DNA from: Bactericera cockerelli
Taxonomy: Eukaryota > Arthropoda > Insecta > Hemiptera > Triozidae
Assembly: GCA_024516035.1 (NCBI GenBank)
Contig: CM044962.1
Span: 9,505,595-9,569,594, forward strand
Length of the DNA stretch: 64,000 bases
Direction of reading: 5' to 3'
Part shown: positions 32,101 through 41,100 of the stretch, piece after piece
How the letters are laid out: every line of letters starts with the position of its first letter
Position numbering within the stretch: position 1 is the first letter of the stretch
Made by a program: the position numbers and the translations under genes
The notes under the pieces: model-generated
Databases searched by the model: none
What the model saw: the letters and a program-made list of their open reading frames with translations, nothing else
What the model was told of the DNA's origin: nothing

Positions 32101-35100
32101 GGGAGGGGGGAGCAGACGCAAGTGGAAGAAGAAGCAGCGGGGAGGTTGGACGCGGGACGCGGAGTTCCGACCTGGCTCCAAGGATTTCAAGGTGGATCTT
32201 AGCCTCGAGCGCCAGGCGAGGAAACGGGTGAGTGTCCTCCGGCCCCACTCAGGCGGGGTGAGGTTAATGTCCCGGCTCCAAGGATTTCAAGGTTGATCTG
32301 AGTCTGGAGAGACAGGCGAGGAAACGGGTGAGTGTCCCCGGCCCCACTCAGGCGGGGTGAGGTTAGTGGCCCGGCTCCAAGGATTTCAAGGTGGACCTAA
32401 GCCTCGAGCGACAGGCGAGGAAACGGGTGAGTCTCCCCGGCCCCACTCAGGCGGGGTGAGGTTAATGTCCCGGCTCCAAGGATTTCAAGGTGGATCTCAG
32501 CCTCGAGAGACAGGCGAGGAAACGGGTGAGTGTCCCCGGCCCCACTCAGGCGGGGTGAGGTTAGTGGCCCAGCTCCAAGGATTTCAAGGTGGACCTAAGC
32601 CTCGAGCGACAGGCGAGGAAACGGGTGAGTCTCCCCGGCCCCACTCAGGCGGGGTGAGGTTAATGTCCCGGCTCCAAGGATTTCAAGGTGGATCTCAGCC
32701 TCGAGCGACAGGCGAGGAAACGGGTGAGTTCCCCGGCCCCACTCAGGCGGGGTGAGGTTAATGGCCCGGTTCTGAGAATTTCAAAGTGTACCTGACTATT
32801 CAAATAGAAAGCTCAGCTCAAGTCTTCACAATGCATAGAGTGCATTGATCAATCAGATCAAGAATTTTTTTTTTTTTTTTTTCATTAAGGCGCTTTAACT
32901 TGTTTTTTGCAAGTCGTTCGCGTCGGTTCCGCTAAAGTTTCATTTTAAGTGGAGTAAATTAATTCTGTCAAGGTATTGAAATAGTGCCTGGACTCTGTCC
33001 ATGTCATCAAGAGCAGGTGGAGTTAACAAATAAATGCAAAGTTTATTATTATTTTTTTTTCTTCTAGTATTAGGCACTTTAACCATTTATTGTATTGTCG
33101 TTCGTGCGGAAAGTTTATTTAATTTCATCCTTGTGAATTATTCTAGCCTCTCTTACTACCTTTTACAGAAAAAGTATCAAAGTATTTTTCAGCTATTAAA
33201 CACGAAAGATAGAATCACAGTATTATTCAGCTATTATAAAAAATTGTTTTTTTACGAAAGAATTTTCGTTGGTTTGTTTTTTTGTTAGTTTCTTTGCTCT
33301 TTTTTTTTATTTTATCATTAATTGCTTTTATATCTTGCTTTTTTTCCACAGAAAGAGAGAAAAATCTTCGACCCGTCCGCTGACGATAGCAAGCGAAGTC
33401 GTCGAGGCCGCAATGGAAGCAAGGGGAAGAGGTGGGCCCTGCTGCCACGGGGGCGCCCAATGGGACGGCCGGGGCTAAGAAAATGGTCTCGCCCGTCAAG
33501 AAATCGCCCCTGGCCGGAACTAGCGTCAAGGTAATCGATCAAATTTCCAAGTACTAATATCAAATGACGTGCAGGGGAGTACTTCCGATAAAGAGTGAGT
33601 TTCGCGGTACAAAGAGGAAATGTGGCATCCGTGTTGAGCACACTGAAGAAAGAAGATGTTTTAAATGAAATATAATATATCAATTAGCATTTAAAAAAAA
33701 AAATGCAAGTCGAATTTGTGCGCTACCTAGTCGGCCATGGTGACTGACTATCTTTGTTGTTGTCATTGTTTACCTATCTATTCATAGATTTCTTTTGGAC
33801 CTCCGGGTCGAATTTTTTGTGTGAAATTTTTGTGTGAAATAACACGTCTGAATTGGGTTATTTGAACGATATTTGACGGTTGAAAAGGGACCTTTGGGGA
33901 TTTTGAGGTTTGGTGATTTCGAGATGTTTTCTGGAATGAGGCCCTGTTCTTCTTCAGTTATTTATTATTATCTCTCACACCGACCCCTCAGTAGCTTGAA
34001 TCTGGAGTTCGGTGGTTCAAGTCCCAAGAAGCTAAGCGTATATGTTTGCGCCATTTAATGAATTTAATATTTTATTTTAAATCTCTGTGTTGCGGGATAT
34101 CGAAATTCCTTTTTTTCATCTCACTTTCTTTATCTCTTTTTTTTTTTTTTTTTTTTTAAAGTGGGGTTTAACGTCGCTTTCAACTGCCATGGTCATATCA
34201 CGACGGGGGTTTTACCCTCCATTCGCAGGAAACTCACAAACCTGCTACTCACATTGACCTCACCCAGCCTGAGTGGGGCCGGGAAAAGCCAGCGTCACGA
34301 GAATTAGAATTTGAATGGTCACCCATCCAAGTCTTAACCTCGCTGGATGTCGCTTAACTTCGGTGTTCTAAAGGGAACCGGTGTATTCAACATGCCATCG
34401 ACGCTGGCTTTCTTTATCTCTACCTACTTGTATTTAACCTCCTTATAACAAAAAAAAAACTTCGTTATTATTATAATTATACAACGCTTTTTTAGGTATA
34501 AATAGACATTATGTACATACAAATAATTAATTTAACAATGAAAAAAATGGGAACAATAAATACAATGAAAAATAATAGAAAATATATAAAAACATAAGTC
34601 CTAACTAAAGGCAGGGTTATTGCCTATGGCAATCTCTTCCACCCGCAATCTCTTTCGTTCAAAGGCTCCTCTTATTAAAGGGAGTCATCAGTATATTTAT
34701 TTATTTACACTTTATTAATTAGACATATTTTATACAACACAAATAATTACAAATTAAAATACAATATAATAGAAGAAAAAAGTAAAGAAAAAATCAATAA
34801 ACATATACATAATATATGTCCTAACTAAAGAGCGGGGTTATTGCCTTTGGCAATCTCTTCCACCCAACCCTTCCTTCCACCCAACCCAAATCATCAGTAT
34901 ATTCAGTAAAGAAAGTTTGAGTAGCTGACATATCACGATTGTGATTGCCACAAATATGATAACTTAACTTTTGATTATTATTTCTCACCCGGTACATATC
35001 ACGATTGTGATTACCACAAATATGATAACTTAACTTTTGATTATTATTTCTCACCAGGTACATATCACGATTGTGATTGCCACAAATATGATAACTTAAT

Positions 35101-38100
35101 TTTTTTACCCAGCTGGGACATCATCCCTATTGGGATTTTTACCACATAATAATATGTCTTGGGCTGACTGCTGGAATAATGGGAATTTAATAGTCCTAAT
35201 CGGGCAGTATAAATAAGGCGATATTATTATTATTATTTCTCTCCAGGTGGGCTCCAGCATGTCTGTCCAGTGTCCGCCCGGGGGTCGCGCCGCCATTACG
35301 CCCCTGGTGCCGCCCTCCGTGTGCTACCTGTGCCAGAGCTACGGCAAGAGAACCAAGGGCGTCCCCGAGAAGCTCATCTCCTGTCTGAAGTGCTCCACTA
35401 GCAAAGGTAAGCTGCCCCGGCCCAACCCAGGCTGGGTGAGGTTAGGACTGTGCCAGAGCTATGGCAAGAGGACCAAGGGCGTGCCGGAGAAGCTCATCCT
35501 GTCTGAAGTGCTCCACTAGCAAAGGTAAGCTGCCCCGGCCCCACCCAGGCTGGGTGAGGTCAGGACTGTGCCAGAGCTACGGCAAGAGGACCAAGGGCGT
35601 CCCAGAGAAGCTCATCTCCTGTCTGAAGTGCTCCACTAAGGTAAGCTGCTCCGGCCCCACCCAGGCTGGGTGAGGTTAGGACTGTGCCAGAGCTACAGGT
35701 AAGCTGCTCCGGCCCCACCCAGGCTGGGTGAGGTTAGCACTGTGCTAGAGCTACGGCAAGAGAACCAAGGGCGTCCCTGAGAAGCTCATCTCCTGTCTGA
35801 AGTGCTCCACTAGCAAAGGTAAGCTGCTCCGACCCCACCCAGGCTGGGTGAGGTTAGGACTGTGCTAGAGGACCAAGGGCGTGCCGGAGAAGCTGATCTC
35901 CTGTCTGAAGTGCTCCACTAGCAAAGGTAAGCTGCTTCGGCCCCACCCAGGCTGGGTGAGGTCAGGACTGTGCCAGAGCTATGGCAAGAGGACCAAGGGC
36001 GTCCCGGAGAAACTCATCTCCTGTCTGAAGTGCTCCACTAGCAAAGGTAAGCTGCTTCGGCCCCACCCACGCTGGGTGAGGTTAGGACTGTGCCAGAGCT
36101 ACGGCAAGAGAACCAAGGGCGTCCCGGAGAAGCTGATCTCCTGTCTGAAGTGCTCCACTAGCAAAGGTAAGCAGCTCCGGCCCAACCCAGGCTGGGTGAG
36201 GTTAGGACTGTGCCAGTGCTACAGGTAAGCTGCTCCGGCCCCACCCAGGCTGGGTGAGGTTAGGACTGTGCCAGAGGACCAAGGGCGTCCCTGAGAAGCT
36301 CATCTCCTGTCTGAAGTGCTCCACTAGCAAAGGTAAGCTGCTTCGGCCCCACCCAGGCTGGGTGAGGTCAGGACTGTGCCAGAGCTACGGCAAGAGGACC
36401 AAGGGCGTCCCGGAGAAACTGATCTCCTGTCTGAAGTGCTCCACTAGCAAAGGTAAGCTGCTCCGGCCCCACCCAGGCTGGGTGAGGTTAGGACTGTGCC
36501 AGAGCTACGGCAAGAGAACCAAGGGCGTCCCGGAGAAGCTCATCTCCTGTCTGAAGTGCTCCACTAGCAAAGGTAAGCTGCTCCGGCCCCGCCCAGGCTG
36601 GGTGAGGTTAGGACTGTGTCAGAGCTATGGCAAGAGGACCAAGGGCGTCCCCGAGAAGCTAATCTCCTGTCTGAAGTGCTCCACTAGCAAAGGTAAGCTG
36701 CTCCGGCCCCACCCAGGCTGGGTGAGGTTAGGACTGTGCCAGAGGACCAAGGGGGTCCCGGAGAAGCTCATCTCCTGTCTGAAGTGCTCCACTAGCAAAG
36801 GTAAGCTGTCCCGGCCCCACCCAGGCTGGGTGAGGTTAGGACTGGTGCCCTAACCTCAACCTGTGTTACGTCTGTGTAACGAGTGCCTTAGCATTGAGAT
36901 TTTTAGTTCGAGTAGTTCTGATATCACGAAATGCTAAAAATTAAATTTAAAAATTGGCAATATTAATAATATAAACAAGAAAAATAAACAAACAAAATAT
37001 ATACACATGTCCTAACTAAAGGCCGGAGTTATTGCCTATGGCAATCTCTTCCACCCAACCCTTTTTCTGATATGATATCTGAAACTGTTCTGATTCCAGC
37101 TCACGTGACCTGCCTCAACGACGCCAGAGGCCCCAACGAGAAGCCCATGGCGCCTCAAGCGAACAACTCCTGGACGTGCAACAAGTGCAACCTGCGCTGT
37201 GTATACTGTAATGAGGAAAAGGTAGAGTCAGTAGATCAGTATCAGTTGTTAAGAGTCTGCCCCGGCAGCTCAGTGGTGAAGGCGGCACTCTGTGAATCCA
37301 GAGATTCCAGAAGTCGTGGGATCGAAACCCAGCCGGGACATGACAAGTTATCCTCCCATTTGGGATTTTTACCATATAATAATGTGTCCTCAAGCGTACT
37401 GCTGTAATAATGGGACTTTAACTGTCCTACTCGGGCAGTATAAAAAAGGCGATATTATTATTATTAAAAGTAAAATAGTTGTTAACGAGAAGTTGTTGAC
37501 ACAGCACGTGAATGGGAAGTACTGTGTCACTTCTCGCCCATCAGAGGGGAGGCCTACTATACCCGTAGGGTAAGGGCAGTACTGTGTCACTTCTCGCCCA
37601 TCAGAGGGGAGGCATACTAAACCTGTAAGCTTAGGGTAACACTGTGTCACTTCTCGCCCATCAGAAGGGAGGCATACTAAACCCGTAGGGTAAGCTACAA
37701 CACAGACCACAAGCGTCTATTGTATACAGTAGCTGCTGTTTCAACAAGATATAATAAAATGAAAAGTTTCACCGATCCTTTTTTCTTATTTTTTTTTAAA
37801 ACTGAAATCATCATAGGGTGGCTAATAATTGACAAGGGCCCAATGCTGAACAAAGCCAATGCTGAACAAAGGCCTCAGAACAAAGCCAATGCTGGTCTAC
37901 TCTCTGTTTATAGTCCCCCAGCCAGACTGCTGGTCTACTCCCAGTTTATAGTCCCCCAGCCATACTGCTGGTCTACTCCCTGTTTATAATCCCCCAGCCA
38001 GACTGCTGGTCTACTCCCTGTTTAAAGTCCCCCAGCCAAACAGAAACACATTTTTTTTTTTTATATTTAGACTTGACATATTTTTACTATTTTCCTATAC

Positions 38101-41100
38101 AGTAGTTTCTGTTTCAACAAAATAAAATGAAAAGTATCACCCATCCTTTTTCTAACTTTTTAAAAAAACTGAAATACATTTTTTTAAATTATATTTAGAC
38201 ATGGTTTATTTTTACTATGTTCCCCAGCGCGGCATATTCATTCTGGAGTGCACGCAGTGCAAGGCGGGCTTTCACGTACCCTGTCATCGGAGCCTGATAC
38301 CACCCCTGTCCAAACCTTCCCCTCTCATCCCTACTCTGTTCAAGTGTGTGCGGTGTGTGCCCCCTGTACAGCGTAAGTACCCATGCTTCCCTCTTCCAGC
38401 TTGATGATAAATATAAATAAAAAAAACCTGTATGAATATTTTCATGAAATTCAAGATTTTCGGCGTGGCCAGAAAACGACTTTAACTGTACGTAGGAACC
38501 TCGCGCTTTCGTGAAACACAATCTATTTTCGCGTCTCTTTACGAATACAAAATAAAAATTGATAAAAGTTATGGGCAAAAACAATAAAACAAAATACATA
38601 TAAACTCTGTTTCGTGTTAATATAGGCCGGTTGGCTGGCGCTACTTCACGAGCGCTCGCCTCCCGGCGAGCTTGATATTATGATGAACATATTCCTCAAA
38701 AAATACCTCTTCGCGGTATAAAAATTCCCCGCCAAATATTGAGGCCCAAAGAATCCTGAAAGGGACCTAATATTTACTTTAAATTATGCTAGCTTTGAAT
38801 AGTTGAAAGTCAACTTTCGCTATCTATGTTCTAACTAAAGGGCGGGGTTATTGTCTATGGCAATCTCTTCCACCAAACCTCTATGTTTATGCATACTCTA
38901 TGTTTCAGATTCCCAGCCATCACCCGCAGTCGTGGACAAGCTCAAAGCCAGTCAGTTCCCCTCCACCGCGTCAGATGTAGATGTGATGGGGGTGGAATCT
39001 TCTCCCTTACCCAAAGTCACTCTCACGCCACTCAAGGCGAAAGTTTCGCCTGTTGAGTCCGCCACTGATCGCTCCTCAGTTAGGTGAGTGCATTAATGCA
39101 ATAAATGGAAGTCCACCCTCTTCTGTCCTCACTGTCATCATCATTATAATTTTCATTAAAATCATCATCATTATAATTTTCATTAAAATCATCATCATTA
39201 TAATTCTCATTAAAATCATCATCATTATAATTTTCATTAAAATCATCATAATTATAATTTTCATTAAAATCATCATAATTATAATTTTCATTAAAATCAT
39301 CATCATTATTCCTTCCTCCTCCTCCTCCCCACTTATTCCTCTAATGCTATACATATTATTATTTATTTATTTACACTCTATTTTTTTTACAAAACAATCA
39401 TCAACAAAAAATTAATAAAAGGACATTTAAAAAAAAAACTTAGAAGTATGTACAAAAAATAATATACAATTAAGTTTTAATTACAATTGTTTTGTAATCC
39501 AGGACGAAGTTTTCTCTGCCACTTAATCCCGGTTATTTTACATGGTTACATTATAGTTAATTATATTATAACCGACTTCAGTAGCTTGATCGATAAGGCG
39601 GCGGACTTGTAACCTGGAGGTCGGCGGTTCAAGTCCCGGTTTCAGCGTAGATTTAGTAAAGCGAGTTTGAGTAGTTGTGATATCACGAAAGTGATTAACA
39701 CAAAAATGATAACTTTTTTTTTAGGCATTCTCTGCCACTTAACCCCGGTTATTTTACATAGTTATATTATAGTTATTTTTTTTATCCCTGTTTCATTCCA
39801 GGCCGCAGCCGCAGGTACAGACGCACACGACTGCGTCGACGGGCGGCCCTAAGGCCACCACCCCCCTCCCGCTCAAGTTACCCGACCCCCGCGGCCCTCC
39901 CGTCCCCGACCCCTTCAGTCACATGGGCCTCCCGGATCCGGCCGCCCCCGACCCATTCAGTCACATGGGCGCCCTGGATCCTGCTGTGCCCGACGTGCGG
40001 GGCTGGACCTCGGGCGAGGTGCACAAGTATCTGAGACGCTACCTGCGGCCCGCCCTGTGTCAGCCTGTGGTGGACGATGTAAGAAGATCTCTTTCTCTTT
40101 TTACAATTCAAGTTGTACCTAGTATCGCAAAGAAGTCTCCTCTCCTCGTCCCTCCCCCGTATCAAATATAAACTTAAACATAAATAGACCGCGAGAAATG
40201 TTCTACGCCTTTGCGATTGTGTCGCGCTATGTGGCGTTTCCATGCAACTGGGGTTGTTGTTGTTGTTGTTGTAGCCAGCTTGGCTACAGCTGGAGGAGTG
40301 AGTGATGGTCTCCAGCCAACTTTATTTCATGGTTGGCTCGTCCTGAACCACATATTTCTATGTGCGATCAACCATCATGAGGACTTGGACTTTTCTGTAC
40401 AAGCCATTAAACCCTTAGGAAACTACAAGCTAGCCTGGCTTGTAAGGGTTGGCTAGTCTGTTCTCTGTTTATAGTCCTCTAGCGAGGGGTCCGTTTCCTC
40501 ACTTCTTAATCACACGCTATGGCTATTACCATTATTATTTCTAATGCATGTTCTGTTATCTCTCTCCCCCATTTCTACACGCTATGGCTATTACCATTAT
40601 TATTTCTAATGCATGTTCTGTTATCTCTCTCCCCCATTTCTACACGCTATGGCTATTACCATTATTATTTCTACTGCATGTTCTGATATCTCTCTCCCCC
40701 ATTTCTACACGCTATGGCTATTACCATTATTATTTCTAACGCATGTTCTAATATCTCTCTCCCCCATTTCTACACGCTATGGCTATTACCATTATTATTT
40801 CTAATGCATGTTCTGTTATCTCTCTCCCCCATTTCTACACGCTATGGCTATTACCATTATTATTTCTACTGCATGTTCTGATATCTCTCTCCCCCATTTC
40901 TACACGCTATGGCTATTACCATTATTATTTCTAACGCATGTTCTGATATCTCTCTCCCCCATTTCTACATGCTATGGCTATGACCATTATTATTTCTAAT
41001 GCATGTTCTGATATCTCTCTCCCCCATTTCTACATGCTATGGCTATCACCATTATTATTTCTAATGCATGTTCTGATATCTCTCTCCCCCATTTCTACAC

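Noticed and set aside
32357..32755. Open frame of 33-residue repeats
   Set aside because: Read-through of the 99-bp exon 6 array in a frame different from the real exon.
36254..36853. Long open frame of 40-residue repeats
   Set aside because: It is read-through of the exon 8/donor array: each unit contains a splice donor and intronic motif, and other units carry deletions that break the frame.
39053..39415. Poly-isoleucine open frame
   Set aside because: Translation of a 27-bp AT-rich minisatellite.
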